Below are positions 34,717 to 43,960 of a stretch of 64,000 bases of DNA, one piece after another (the first letter of the stretch is position 1; the number at the start of each line of letters is the position of its first letter). The stretch spans positions 1 through 64,000 of the forward strand of contig JAKSKX010000001.1 in NCBI GenBank assembly GCA_024401535.1. Direction: 5' to 3'. This stretch comes from Paludibacteraceae bacterium. Its GTDB lineage: Bacteria; Bacteroidota; Bacteroidia; Bacteroidales; Paludibacteraceae. Both the position numbers and the translations under genes were made by a program. The notes under the pieces are model-generated. The model made no database searches, was not told the DNA's origin, and worked only from the letters and a program-made list of their open reading frames with translations.

Positions 34717-36420
34717 ATGCAGTTAAAGAAGTTTTTTTCACCATTTTTAATGGGAATGGTTGGAGCACTTTCTTTGATTTCCTGCAAAGACGATGAGTCC
34801 GGAAAGAAAAGAGAAGACTCCATAGACAATTTTGTGTCTTCGTTACAAGTCCCTCCTCAGCCTGAAATCCCGTTAGTCAACATTGATTCTTCTTTTGTTG
34901 AGAGAACCGCTGATGAAATTTGTACTTATACAGAGTATGAGGCAGGAAAGTCTTTTGATGAAAATTTTATTCTTGATCCTCAAATTGATGTGATCTATCC
35001 TGGTGCTCTTATCGATGGATCTTCTATTTTGACTGGTGATTATAGGCCTGTTAATATTGCTCGTGGACCTATTACCATATACACTAAGTTTATGAACAAG
35101 GATGGTGGATTGTCAAAGACAGTTGCTAATCCTAATGGCGCTACGATTAATCAAGCGATTAAGGAGCTTCTTTATGATGACAATGTTAATGGAGCTACTC
35201 CGGCAAAAGTCCATTTTGAGGTTAAGGAAATCGTTGATAGAGACCAATTGGATTTAGAGCTAGGAGTTTCAGTTAATGCCAAAAGAATAGATTTTAGCAA
35301 TGAGTTTAACTTTAACAAAAGTATAAAAAAGCGAAATTTCCTAATCAAGTATGTGCAGCCAATGTATGATATTTCCATTGTGTCTCCAACAAGACCAAGT
35401 GACTTGTTTGATAAAAACATCAATAAGGAAGATTTGGAAAGGGTTCTTGCAAATAGCGCTATGCCATGTTATGTAGGATATGTGTCTTATGGAAGAGCTG
35501 TCTATGCTGTTATGCAAACTGAGGAAAAGAGCACAACAATAGAAAGTGATCTTAAGTTTTCTCTTGATGCCTTTATTGATGGTAAAGTTGATTCAAAGAT
35601 AGAATCATTCAAGAATAGTTCTTCTTATTCCTATACTGGAACGATTATAGGTGGTAATGCAGACAAAGCTGCTAAGGGTATTAATAGCCTGGATGATATT
35701 TTGAACTATGTTACTTCCGAAGGAAATTTTGGGAAAGAAAACCCAGCAGAAATGTTGTCTTACAAATTAAATAAGATTTCTGACAATTCTACTTATTTGA
35801 TAAAAAAGTCTGCAAGTTATACAATCAAGAATTGTGAGACTTTTTCTGGTGGAATTAGACTTGATGCTATTGAAGCTTTGAGTGGTGAGCATGGAGGTGG
35901 AAATGATTTGGAACCATACGGAAATGTTAAGATTCATTTGAATGGGGCAACTTATACAATATTCACTATGCTTGAATCTACAAAATTTAGTATCATAAAT
36001 GGAAATAAATTAAAGATTTCAGGCTCAGGAAATAACGGTAAAATTGGAGATAAAACATGTTCTATTGGTGATGGCCCTAATTTGAATTTGGATACTGTTG
36101 ACGACTTGTTTATTGGCATAAATTTCACTGACAGGGATGGCACTGACAATAAAAATGATCCGTATTTTACTTATCCAGGTACAAAATACAATGAGAGTGA
36201 CAATAAATTGGTAGGAACAGCAAAGTATGATTGGTCTATAGTAAATAATACTATGCAAACCGCTGTTTCTAAATTAAAGAATGGAGTTTCTCATGAAGAA
36301 TCATTTTTCATAGATGTATATCGAGTTTATGATAAAGTGAAATATAATGAACACGGAAGAAAAGATTTCTTTACTGATCCGGAAATTTTGAGGTTACATT
36401 TTACAATAAAATTGGAGTAA
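34717..36420 (+). CDS. Thiol-activated-cytolysin (CDC)-like pore-forming lipoprotein
   Basis: A 567-aa SPII lipoprotein (lipobox LISC, Cys23). The core matches cholesterol-dependent cytolysins: IYPGALIDGSSI (93-104), a beta-rich region with ELGVSVNAKRIDFSNEF (181-197), VQPMYDISIVSPTRPSDLF (213-231) and YVGYVSYGRAVYAV (252-265), the counterpart of the CDC VAYGR strand. No tryptophan-rich undecapeptide (cholesterol recognition) is present near the C-terminus. That, plus the lipid anchor, places it with Bacteroidetes CDC-like (CDCL) proteins rather than Gram-positive toxins. Some CDCLs have been reported as paired long/short pore formers. It has its own promoter and terminator next to a frameshifted lipoprotein gene. 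Confidence 0.85.
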   Translation: MQLKKFFSPFLMGMVGALSLISCKDDESGKKREDSIDNFVSSLQVPPQPEIPLVNIDSSFVERTADEICTYTEYEAGKSFDENFILDPQIDVIYPGALIDGSSILTGDYRPVNIARGPITIYTKFMNKDGGLSKTVANPNGATINQAIKELLYDDNVNGATPAKVHFEVKEIVDRDQLDLELGVSVNAKRIDFSNEFNFNKSIKKRNFLIKYVQPMYDISIVSPTRPSDLFDKNINKEDLERVLANSAMPCYVGYVSYGRAVYAVMQTEEKSTTIESDLKFSLDAFIDGKVDSKIESFKNSSSYSYTGTIIGGNADKAAKGINSLDDILNYVTSEGNFGKENPAEMLSYKLNKISDNSTYLIKKSASYTIKNCETFSGGIRLDAIEALSGEHGGGNDLEPYGNVKIHLNGATYTIFTMLESTKFSIINGNKLKISGSGNNGKIGDKTCSIGDGPNLNLDTVDDLFIGINFTDRDGTDNKNDPYFTYPGTKYNESDNKLVGTAKYDWSIVNNTMQTAVSKLKNGVSHEESFFIDVYRVYDKVKYNEHGRKDFFTDPEILRLHFTIKLE

Positions 36421-36466
36421 ATAATCAAATGTAAAAGGTGATTTTTAGACCTCACATTTTGAGATA

Positions 36467-36518
36467 AAAAGCTGTTTCATTACTTAAGAATTATAGTTAA
36501 GTCTTTGAAACGGCTTTT
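36467..36518 (+). terminator. Terminator of the cytolysin-like gene
   Basis: A 13-bp outer stem (36467-36479 with 36506-36518, one G-U) with an inner 6-bp stem (36482-36487 with 36497-36502). Confidence 0.75.
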
Positions 36519-36609
36519 TATATTTGAACCAAATATTAAATCACATTTTGATAGTTCTTCTATTGGATACACCATTTTCCAAGTTTTTTTGAAAAAAAAT
36601 CTTAAAAAG

Positions 36610-36641
36610 TTTGCAGATAAAAAATAAAGTAGTAATTTTGC
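36610..36641 (+). promoter_or_regulatory. Full promoter of tRNA-Leu
   Basis: TTTG at 36610-36613, a 19-bp spacer and TAATTTTGC at 36633-36641. The tRNA starts 25 bp later. Confidence 0.8.
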
Positions 36642-36666
36642 AACGTCTTAAAGAAAGAGACACACT

Positions 36667-36748
36667 GCGGATGTGGCGTAATTGGTAGCCGCGCTAGACT
36701 TAGGATCTAGTACTGAGAGGTGTGTGGGTTCGAGTCCCGTCATCCGCA
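36667..36748 (+). tRNA. tRNA-Leu (TAG anticodon)
   Basis: Acceptor stem GCGGATG pairs with CATCCGC. Anticodon stem CTAGA/TCTAG has loop CTTAGGA, anticodon TAG at 36701-36703. It has a long class II variable arm and TTCGAGT in the T loop. CCA is not encoded. Confidence 0.95.
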
Positions 36749-36752
36749 CAAG

Positions 36753-36779
36753 AAGCTTAGAGAAATCTAAGCTTTTTTT
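36753..36779 (+). terminator. tRNA-Leu terminator
   Basis: Perfect 9-bp stem AAGCTTAGA with TCTAAGCTT, a GAAA tetraloop and seven T. Confidence 0.9.
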
Positions 36780-36836
36780 GTATTCCCTTTGCTTGTTCTT
36801 TCTCTTTAAATAAATGGTTCTTTCATTCTTTTTTAG

Positions 36837-36845
36837 TACCTTTGC
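36837..36845 (+). promoter_or_regulatory. -7 element of smpB
   Basis: TACCTTTGC, an exact match, 35 bp before the ATG at 36881. Confidence 0.7.
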
Positions 36846-36880
36846 ACATTATTAAATTAGGTGTAAAATATACTGATAAA

Positions 36881-37348
36881 ATGGCAAAGAAAAGCAGATT
36901 TCAAAAAGATGTTCTTATCAAAAACAAAAGGGCAACATTTGATTACGAACTAATTGATAAATATACGGCTGGAATAGTACTCGTGGGTACAGAAATTAAA
37001 TCCATACGCGAAGGCAAGGCAAGTCTTGTTGATACATTCTGCTTCTTTAACAACGGAGAACTCTGGGTGAAGAATATGAACATATCAGAATACTTCTTTG
37101 GCTCGTATAACAATCATTTGCCCAAAAGAGACAGAAAGCTCCTTTTAACAAAGAAGGAACTCCTCAAAATTGAAAGAGCAACTAAAGAAACGGGTTTCAC
37201 TATAGTCCCTACTAAGCTATATATCAACGAAAAAGGCTTGTGCAAAGTGGATGTAGCTGTGGCTAAGGGTAAGAAGGAGTACGACAAGCGTGAAAGCATT
37301 AAGGAAAAAGATGCGAAGCGTACTATGGATCGAGTGATGAAAAGATAA
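36881..37348 (+). CDS. smpB: SmpB, tmRNA-binding protein
   Basis: A 155-aa trans-translation factor that binds tmRNA and delivers it to stalled ribosomes. [20 protein letters not shown], the [14 protein letters not shown] motif, and a basic C-terminal tail ([17 protein letters not shown]) that enters the mRNA channel are all seen. The ATG at 36881 gives standard length; a longer frame to 36842 crosses the promoter element. It is followed after 13 bp by the ModF-like gene. Confidence 0.96.
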   Translation: MAKKSRFQKDVLIKNKRATFDYELIDKYTAGIVLVGTEIKSIREGKASLVDTFCFFNNGELWVKNMNISEYFFGSYNNHLPKRDRKLLLTKKELLKIERATKETGFTIVPTKLYINEKGLCKVDVAVAKGKKEYDKRESIKEKDAKRTMDRVMKR

Positions 37349-37361
37349 AGGACTGTAAATA

Positions 37362-38825
37362 ATGGATAAGATACTTACTTTTGACGAGTTTGAACCAAGA
37401 CTATGGGGTGTTGAGTTCCCTAAGACAATCTCTTTCGAGATTAAGAAAGGGGAACAGTGGGCAGTGCTCGGTGAAAATGGTTCGGGAAAGACCATGTTGC
37501 TTGATATGGTTTCGGGCAAGATTGGTTATCGTGGTGGCAAATTGATATACCATTTCTTTGATCCAGAAAACAAGCCCGAAGGTGTGAAGTTTGGCTTTGA
37601 TATGGTCAAGAGAATAGCGTTTGAAAGTGCGTACAAGATGGCTGACTACAACAACATGTATTATCAGCAGAGATTCAACGCTACCGAAAACGACTTCACA
37701 CCAACAGTAAGGGATCTCCTCAGCGAGATGGATAAAGTTGGAGATATGGACTTCCGTGCAGAGTTGTCCTCTACACTCAACCTTGAACCGTTGATGGAGA
37801 AGCATCTCATCATGATGTCGAGCGGAGAGTTGCGTCGTTTTCTAATTGCAGCAACTTTGCTTCAACGTCCCAAGCTTTTGCTAATAGACAATCCTTTCAT
37901 TGGTCTTGACAAAGGCATGAAGGCTGAGTTAAACGCTTTCTTTACTCGACTTGCAGACAAGGGATGGCAGATGCTTTTTGCTGTTCCTGCAGATGCAGAA
38001 GTTCCAGATTGCGTGACTCATATCCTGCCAGCCAAGAATTTGGTTTATGGACCGGCATACGAGGTCAAAGATAGAGCAGTAAGTAAAGAGGGACTTTATT
38101 CAAATAAAGAAATTCAAATCGACCAGCTGCCAAAGACGATGATGGACGAGCCTTCTTTCGATATTGTTGCCAAGTTTACTGATATCAACATCTCTTATCC
38201 TTCAAGGACGTTGTTCAAGGACTTGAACTGGACAATAAAGAAGGGGGAAAAGTGGTCTTTGTCAGGACAGAACGGAGCAGGAAAGAGTACTCTGCTTTCA
38301 CTCCTTGCCGCAGACAATCCTCGCGCTTATTCCCAGAATATCATTTTGTTTGACAAGAAGAGAGGTACAGGTGAAAGTATCTGGGACATCAAGAAGCACA
38401 TAGGCTACATCAGTTCAGAGATGCACCTTTTCTTTCGCGAGGATCAAAGCTGTCTTAAGATTGTTGCCTCCGGATTCTATGATACAATAGGTCTTTTCCG
38501 CAAGCCGAAGGACGAGCATAACGAGCTTGCTTTGAAGTGGATGAAGTTGTTTGGTATAGATAATCTGGCAAATCAGTCATTCCTTAAGGTGTCGGGCGGA
38601 GAACAAAGACTTATTCTTCTTTGTCGTACTATGGTCAAGAATCCTGATTTGCTAATTCTTGATGAGCCGCTTCATGGTCTTGATTTGGAAAATAAAAAGC
38701 GTGCAAGAAAGATTATCGAGAAGTTTGCAGAACAGCCGGACAAAACAATGATATACGTAACTCATCGTGAGGAAGAAATACCTTCGTGTGTTAATCATCA
38801 TTTCGAATTGCTAAGATTAAATTAA
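37362..38825 (+). CDS. Tandem ABC ATPase, ModF-like
   Basis: A 487-aa soluble protein of two fused ABC nucleotide-binding domains, similar in layout to Escherichia coli ModF (PhrA). Domain 1: Walker A GENGSGKT (about 45-52), signature MSSGELR, Walker B LLLIDNPFIGLD, where the usual catalytic Glu is Asn. Domain 2: Walker A GQNGAGKS, signature VSGGEQR, Walker B LLILDEPLHGLD, intact. Site 1 may therefore bind but hydrolyse poorly. There is no membrane domain and no ABC-F linker signature. The gene sits in a run smpB-this-kdsA on one strand. The cellular role is unknown. Confidence 0.85.
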   Translation: MDKILTFDEFEPRLWGVEFPKTISFEIKKGEQWAVLGENGSGKTMLLDMVSGKIGYRGGKLIYHFFDPENKPEGVKFGFDMVKRIAFESAYKMADYNNMYYQQRFNATENDFTPTVRDLLSEMDKVGDMDFRAELSSTLNLEPLMEKHLIMMSSGELRRFLIAATLLQRPKLLLIDNPFIGLDKGMKAELNAFFTRLADKGWQMLFAVPADAEVPDCVTHILPAKNLVYGPAYEVKDRAVSKEGLYSNKEIQIDQLPKTMMDEPSFDIVAKFTDINISYPSRTLFKDLNWTIKKGEKWSLSGQNGAGKSTLLSLLAADNPRAYSQNIILFDKKRGTGESIWDIKKHIGYISSEMHLFFREDQSCLKIVASGFYDTIGLFRKPKDEHNELALKWMKLFGIDNLANQSFLKVSGGEQRLILLCRTMVKNPDLLILDEPLHGLDLENKKRARKIIEKFAEQPDKTMIYVTHREEEIPSCVNHHFELLRLN

Positions 38826-38838
38826 TTATGATTTGATT

Positions 38839-39663
38839 ATGGTTAAAATTGATATAATTCCAGGTTTGAAGAACCTTGATAGTAAGAATTTTCTGTTAAT
38901 TGCCGGTCCTTGTGTTGTTGAGGGCGAAGACGTAGTGATGGAGATTGCAGACAAGTTGGTGGAGATTACTGACAAGCTGCATATTCCGTTCGTGTTTAAG
39001 GGGTCATATCGTAAGGCAAACCGTTCAAGAATAGACAGTTTTACAGGTATTGGTGATGAGCCGGCTCTTGAGATTCTTGCAAAGGTACATCAAAAGTATG
39101 GTGTTCCAACACTAACTGACATTCACAATCCAGAGGAGGCTGCTTTGGCCGCTAAGTACGTAGATGTGCTTCAAATTCCTGCTTTTTTGTGCAGACAAAC
39201 TGATTTGCTTGTTGCAGCAGCAGAGACTGGAAAGGTTGTGAATATCAAGAAAGGTCAGTTCCTAAGTCCTGCCGCAATGAAGTTTGCAGCGCAAAAGGTA
39301 AAGGATTCTGGAAATGATAAGATAATGCTGACTGATAGAGGTACAGAGTTCGGCTACCAGGATTTGATTGTTGACTATCGTGGTATTCCGCAAATGCAGG
39401 AGCTTGGTTACCCTGCAGTGCTTGACATCACTCATTCTCTTCAGATGCCTAATTCTCCGACAGGAGTGACAGGCGGTAATCCGCAGATGATTGAGACTAT
39501 TGCCAAGGCCGGTATCGCAGTTGGTGCTGACGGTATATTTATGGAAACTCATCCAAGACCAGCGGAAGCAAAGAGTGACGGTGCAAATATGCTGAACCTA
39601 GCTTTGGCAGAGAATTTGCTCACAAAACTTGTCAAGTTGCGTCAAACTGTAATCAGCCTATAA
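38839..39663 (+). CDS. kdsA: KdsA, 3-deoxy-D-manno-octulosonate 8-phosphate synthase
   Basis: A 274-aa cytosolic enzyme condensing PEP and arabinose 5-phosphate to KDO-8-P for lipopolysaccharide inner core. Signatures are IAGPCVVEGED, FKGSYRKANRSR, TDIHNP, NIKKGQFLSP, LTDRGTEFGY, DITHSLQMP and METHP. The ATG at 38839 (MVKIDIIPG) is preferred; an upstream TTG adds two residues. The gap to the preceding gene is 13 bp, so co-transcription is likely. Confidence 0.97.
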   Translation: MVKIDIIPGLKNLDSKNFLLIAGPCVVEGEDVVMEIADKLVEITDKLHIPFVFKGSYRKANRSRIDSFTGIGDEPALEILAKVHQKYGVPTLTDIHNPEEAALAAKYVDVLQIPAFLCRQTDLLVAAAETGKVVNIKKGQFLSPAAMKFAAQKVKDSGNDKIMLTDRGTEFGYQDLIVDYRGIPQMQELGYPAVLDITHSLQMPNSPTGVTGGNPQMIETIAKAGIAVGADGIFMETHPRPAEAKSDGANMLNLALAENLLTKLVKLRQTVISL

Positions 39664-39682
39664 TAATATAGTTTTTCCCGTA

Positions 39683-40270
39683 ATGATAGAAATTCAAAAC
39701 ACCATAGTAAGTTTCGATGTTATCGAGCGCAGATTCCTTTGTGACCTGTTGAGCTGTAAAGGTGCTTGTTGTGTGGAAGGAGACGGAGGTGCTCCCCTTG
39801 AAAAAGATGAAATCAAGAAGCTTGAGGAACTTGTTGATATTGTAAAGGATGATTTGAGTGACGAGGCTAAGGCTGTTATTGCTGAGCAGGGAGTTTCTTA
39901 CGTAGATATAGAAGGAGATGATGTGACAAGCATAGTTGATGGCAAGGAATGTGTCTTTACTTACAAAGATGAGAACGGTTTTGTGAAATGTGCTATCGAG
40001 AAAGCCTATAGAGAGGGGAAAACTGATTTTATGAAGCCTATTTCGTGCCATCTTTATCCAATACGATTGAAGAAGATCGGAAACGACATGGTAGGTTTGA
40101 ATGTACATAAATGGGAAATCTGTAAGTGCGCGCGCCAACTTGGTGCAAAGGAGGATTTGCCTGTCTATAAGTTCTTGAAAGAACCTTTGATTCGAAGATT
40201 TGGTGAGGAATGGTATGCTGAACTTGAACTTGTGATTGGAGAGTTGAAGAAACAGGGAATGGTGAAATGA
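39683..40270 (+). CDS. DUF3109-family cysteine-rich protein
   Basis: A 195-aa soluble protein with the conserved cysteines of DUF3109: LLSCKGACCVEGDGG near residue 27, CVFTY, VKCAIEKA, ISCHLYPIR and EICKCARQ. The spacing suggests a metal or Fe-S site, as in related YkgJ-type proteins, but no activity is established. Its stop overlaps the start of the M16 peptidase by four bases (ATGA), indicating translational coupling. Confidence 0.85.
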   Translation: MIEIQNTIVSFDVIERRFLCDLLSCKGACCVEGDGGAPLEKDEIKKLEELVDIVKDDLSDEAKAVIAEQGVSYVDIEGDDVTSIVDGKECVFTYKDENGFVKCAIEKAYREGKTDFMKPISCHLYPIRLKKIGNDMVGLNVHKWEICKCARQLGAKEDLPVYKFLKEPLIRRFGEEWYAELELVIGELKKQGMVK

Positions 40271-41499
40271 AAAACATCGAGGAGGAAATATACAAGCAGC
40301 TAGGCAATGGTTTGCGTTTTGTGCATCGTTATGTGCCTTCGCCAGTAACATATTTGGGAATGGCGATAAATGTGGGTACAAGGGACGAGAACGAGGACGA
40401 AAGCGGTATGGCTCACTTTATCGAGCACCTTTTGTTCAAGGGTACGGAATCGCATAAATCATCGTTTATCGTATCTTCCTTAGAGTCTAGGGGTGGGGAA
40501 TTGAATGCCTATACGACCAAGGAAGAAACGTTTGTGTATGCCACAACATTAAAGGAAGACTTTGAGCGTGCATTGAGTCTGATTTCTGATATTGTGTTCC
40601 ATTCGGTATTCCCAAATAACGAGATAGAAAAGGAAGTTGAGGTTATTGTAGATGAGATAAATTCATATAAGGATTCTCCGAGTGAACTTATCTATGATGA
40701 CTTCGAGTCCATGATATTCAAGGATTCACCTCTTGGAAGGAATATTTTGGGCGATGAGTCAAGACTTCGTGAGTATAGGACAGAGGACGCCTTGAAGTTT
40801 GTAGCTCGGAACTATACACCAGATAAGATATTGTTTTTCTCGTTAGGTGGCATAACTCCTGCCAAGGTGGAGAGGTTGGTTGAAAAATATCTTGGTAATA
40901 TACCTTCAAGAGTGTCGTCTCCTCGTGTTCAGTTGTCTTTCCCTTTGTCATCCCAATCGGAACATGTCCGTATAAACAAAGATTTGCACCAGTCCCATGC
41001 AATGCTTGGAACTCGAGCTTATGGCTATAAGAACGAGAAAAGGTTATCTCTTTCGTTGCTCAACAATATACTTGGAGGTCCTGCAATGAGCAGCAAGTTA
41101 AATTTAAGTTTGCGCGAGAAAAACGGTCTGGTTTATCAAGTCGAGAGTGCTTATACATCGTATTCTGACGATGGAATATTCAGCATATATTTTGCTTCTG
41201 ATAAGGAAGATTTGGATAGAAGCATAAGCCTAGTGAGAAAGGAACTTATAAAACTTCAAAATACTCCTCTTTCCTCAATTTTTTTGGAGCGAGCAAAGAA
41301 GCAGCTGCTCGGACAGATAGCAATAGGTAACGAGAACAGAGAGTCTTATGCACTGGCTATGGCAAAAAGCTACTTGATGAGTGGCAGGGATATGACTTTG
41401 GAAGAGATAAGAGAGAAACTTGATGTCATTTCAAGTAATGATCTGCAGGACGTGGCAAACGAGATTTTCGGAAATTTAAGTGAGTTGATTTACGATTAG
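40267..41499 (+). CDS. M16-family zinc metallopeptidase
   Basis: A 410-aa peptidase with the inverted zinc motif HFIEH (His50, Glu53, His54) and the third ligand Glu near 130 (VIVDEI). The C-terminal half contains the partner R/Y region (SLREKNGLVYQVESAY). Length and lack of a signal peptide match cytosolic PqqL/processing-peptidase-like members. Translationally coupled to the DUF3109 gene. Confidence 0.93.
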   Translation: MKNIEEEIYKQLGNGLRFVHRYVPSPVTYLGMAINVGTRDENEDESGMAHFIEHLLFKGTESHKSSFIVSSLESRGGELNAYTTKEETFVYATTLKEDFERALSLISDIVFHSVFPNNEIEKEVEVIVDEINSYKDSPSELIYDDFESMIFKDSPLGRNILGDESRLREYRTEDALKFVARNYTPDKILFFSLGGITPAKVERLVEKYLGNIPSRVSSPRVQLSFPLSSQSEHVRINKDLHQSHAMLGTRAYGYKNEKRLSLSLLNNILGGPAMSSKLNLSLREKNGLVYQVESAYTSYSDDGIFSIYFASDKEDLDRSISLVRKELIKLQNTPLSSIFLERAKKQLLGQIAIGNENRESYALAMAKSYLMSGRDMTLEEIREKLDVISSNDLQDVANEIFGNLSELIYD

Positions 41500-41567
41500 T
41501 TTTAAGTGTTTTTATACAAAAAGCCAAAAAACTAAGTTGTTGGTGGTGATTTTGTTGTAAAAAATCA

Positions 41568-41576
41568 TACCTTTGC
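41568..41576 (+). promoter_or_regulatory. -7 element of the ABC ATPase/membrane/LytS unit
   Basis: TACCTTTGC, an exact match, 19 bp before the ATG at 41596. Confidence 0.7.
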
Positions 41577-41595
41577 AACGTATATACTTAACAAA

Positions 41596-42225
41596 ATGAA
41601 AGCAGTTTTGAAACTTTCCAATTTGTCTTTTGGTTATCAAAATAGGCCGATTTTATCTAATGTTTCTCTTGAAATATATGAAGGAGAGGTGCTTTCCCTG
41701 TTAGGTAATAATGGATCTGGCAAAAGTACTTTTGGAAAGACAATATCTGGACTTTTGAAGCACTTAAGTGGTGTAGTAGAGTTTGAGGGTAAAGATATTG
41801 GCTTGTTTTCAAGAAAAGAGATGTCAAAGATAGTTCGCTATCTTCCGAGTGAGTTGTTTCTGCCAGACTATATGACGGTAATGGATTTTGTTTCTTTGGA
41901 TGCAGACAGAGAGACTTCCAGGAATGTCTTGAGTGATGTTGGTTTGGGTGACTTTGTTGAAAGGTATATGTCTGAACTTAGCAGCGGAGAAAAGCAGAAG
42001 GCTATGATTGCTGCATCTTTAGCTTCGGAAAGCAGGGTAGTGGTGCTTGACGAACCGTTGTCTCATCTTGACAGACAGTCAAGAATAGATGTTCTTGAGC
42101 TTTTAAGGAAAGTTGCCAAAGATAAGCTAGTCTCTTTTATTGTTATAACTCATGAATGGGAACTAGCTAGAAAGTATTCGGACAGAGTGATGTTGTTAGA
42201 TAATGATGAATTTAAAAAGATTTAA
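41596..42225 (+). CDS. ABC transporter ATP-binding protein
   Basis: A 209-aa single nucleotide-binding domain: Walker A GNNGSGKST (about 37-45), signature LSSGEKQ, Walker B VVVLDEP, H-loop THEW. It resembles FecE/BtuD-type or energy-coupling ATPases. No obvious permease follows, but the next gene (3 bp away) encodes a small membrane protein that could be its partner. Confidence 0.88.
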   Translation: MKAVLKLSNLSFGYQNRPILSNVSLEIYEGEVLSLLGNNGSGKSTFGKTISGLLKHLSGVVEFEGKDIGLFSRKEMSKIVRYLPSELFLPDYMTVMDFVSLDADRETSRNVLSDVGLGDFVERYMSELSSGEKQKAMIAASLASESRVVVLDEPLSHLDRQSRIDVLELLRKVAKDKLVSFIVITHEWELARKYSDRVMLLDNDEFKKI

Positions 42226-42228
42226 GTA

Positions 42229-42795
42229 ATGATAGTAATAAATGTTATTTCGTTAATATTTCTTGTCGCTTTAGTTGCATATATTGTTTGTTTTCTATGC
42301 AAATATAGAGTAATTCCTCAGAGTTTGAGTATTACTGCAGAGTATTCGGGCAGATATACATGGTGGAAGCTTACAATGTGCATTTCTATGGGTTGGATGA
42401 GCTATTATTACCCAACAGTTTACCCATACAGAAGTTTTTATTTGGAGCCGGATTATGGATTGCTTCCTATGTTGGCGGTGGCAGGAGTTGCAGGTTTGTC
42501 AATGGCTGGTTACTATTCATATTTTCCTGGAGAAGAAGACAAGCAGACTTTGATGGTTCACAAGATAGGCTCCTTTCTGGGTGCGGTCTGCATTGTCTTG
42601 TTCTATGTATTTTCAGGCAGCAACGTATGGCAGATATTGGCTATTTTTGCATGTCTGCTAGCATTAGGGTTCCTTATCAAAGGAAAGCGAAAAGGATATC
42701 CCGATGGTAATTCTGTAGTATTCTGGCTTGAAATAGGTGTCGTTTATTTGGTGGCATCTGATATTATAGATCACTTTCTTCAAAACATCGGCTAG
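42229..42795 (+). CDS. Small polytopic membrane protein
   Basis: A 188-aa protein with about five to six hydrophobic segments (near 5-25, 45-60, 75-95, 113-130, 135-150, 165-183). No family recognised. It begins 3 bp after the ABC ATPase stop and ends 22 bp before the LytS-like kinase, so the four genes 41596-44749 may be one operon. Confidence 0.75.
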   Translation: MIVINVISLIFLVALVAYIVCFLCKYRVIPQSLSITAEYSGRYTWWKLTMCISMGWMSYYYPTVYPYRSFYLEPDYGLLPMLAVAGVAGLSMAGYYSYFPGEEDKQTLMVHKIGSFLGAVCIVLFYVFSGSNVWQILAIFACLLALGFLIKGKRKGYPDGNSVVFWLEIGVVYLVASDIIDHFLQNIG

Positions 42796-42817
42796 TATTA
42801 AACAATAAACGGAGTAG

Positions 42818-43909
42818 ATGGATAATAATTTAGGACTCATAAGAATCGTACTTGTACATGTCTTGTTTTGGCTGGTATTCGCTATATTACCGCCATTGTT
42901 CGCAGACATATCCATGAAGGTGTACTCATCTTTCTGGTTGACAGGTATGTCTATGATGGTAATATTCTACTCCAATTATTTTAAGATCGTAGAGTCAACA
43001 CTTTTTCTTGGCAGACGTATATCATTCTTCTTGATTAACTTTGCGCTGATACTGTTCTTCACATTGTTCTGTGACTGGTGGTATTCGAAGTTTGAAGGCA
43101 GCAATATGTTCAACCATATTGGAACTATGTTCCGTGACTTTAGCGTTGGCGTATTGGTTGTGAGTCTGGCTACGGCTTTGCTATTTGCCCGCAAACTTAT
43201 GAAGGTTGATAACGAACGAAAGAAAATGGAAAGAATGATTGTAGAGGATGAGTTAAACCATTTGCGTACACAGCTTCATCCGCATTTCCTTTTCAATACG
43301 TTAAACGTAATTTACGCCTTGATAGGTTTGGATGAAGCCAAGGCTCAGGAGGCTGTAAAGTGCTTGAGTGTATTGCTCAGATATGTGTTGTATGAAGATC
43401 GAAGCAAGGGACCACAGCGAATAGTGGAGGTTCAGCAGGAAGAGGAATTTTTGAGGACCTTTGTGCGTCTGATGGAGTTCAGAATGAGACCTAATGTCAA
43501 GATAACGTACAAGGCGGAAATATCAGAACATCCCGATGCTCCATGTCTGGTGCTACTGTTCATTTCCCTTATCGAAAATGCGTTTACTTATGGCATTTCA
43601 CCAGTTGATGAGTCCCCAGTTGATATTTATCTTGCGGCACCTCAAAGGGATACTATCATTTTTAAGATCAAGAACAGAGACTTTTCAGAGATTCAGTCCA
43701 AGAAGCACAAAATAAAGGAGTTGACAAAGGAAACTCACGGAATAGGTATAGAGAACACAAGAAGACGTTTGTCCCTTGTATATGGCGAAGACGCGACTTT
43801 CGAGGCAAAGAGCGACGGTACTTATTTCACTACGGAGCTTGTTCTCCATTTTACAGAAAGAAACTATTATTATGCCGAGACACCATCAAATGGTAACACG
43901 AGTGTATAA
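42818..43909 (+). CDS. LytS-type sensor histidine kinase
   Basis: A 363-aa membrane kinase with four N-terminal transmembrane segments (about 8-28, 38-55, 68-88, 108-128) and a short coiled coil (129-148). The His_kinase domain has RTQLHPHFLFNTLNVIYAL with the likely phospho-accepting His156. A HATPase region follows (IENAFTYG N-box, HGIGIENTRRRL G-box). It is an inner-membrane sensor lacking a large periplasmic domain. The partner LytTR regulator follows 51 bp downstream. Confidence 0.93.
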   Translation: MDNNLGLIRIVLVHVLFWLVFAILPPLFADISMKVYSSFWLTGMSMMVIFYSNYFKIVESTLFLGRRISFFLINFALILFFTLFCDWWYSKFEGSNMFNHIGTMFRDFSVGVLVVSLATALLFARKLMKVDNERKKMERMIVEDELNHLRTQLHPHFLFNTLNVIYALIGLDEAKAQEAVKCLSVLLRYVLYEDRSKGPQRIVEVQQEEEFLRTFVRLMEFRMRPNVKITYKAEISEHPDAPCLVLLFISLIENAFTYGISPVDESPVDIYLAAPQRDTIIFKIKNRDFSEIQSKKHKIKELTKETHGIGIENTRRRLSLVYGEDATFEAKSDGTYFTTELVLHFTERNYYYAETPSNGNTSV

Positions 43910-43960
43910 TAAACCAATACAAATGATTTAAATAAAAGAAACATAATAAGAGATTGCTAT

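Noticed and set aside
36667..36748. tRNA-Leu as an integration site for a mobile island containing the cytolysin-like gene
   Set aside because: No integrase gene and no duplicate of the tRNA 3' end were seen nearby.
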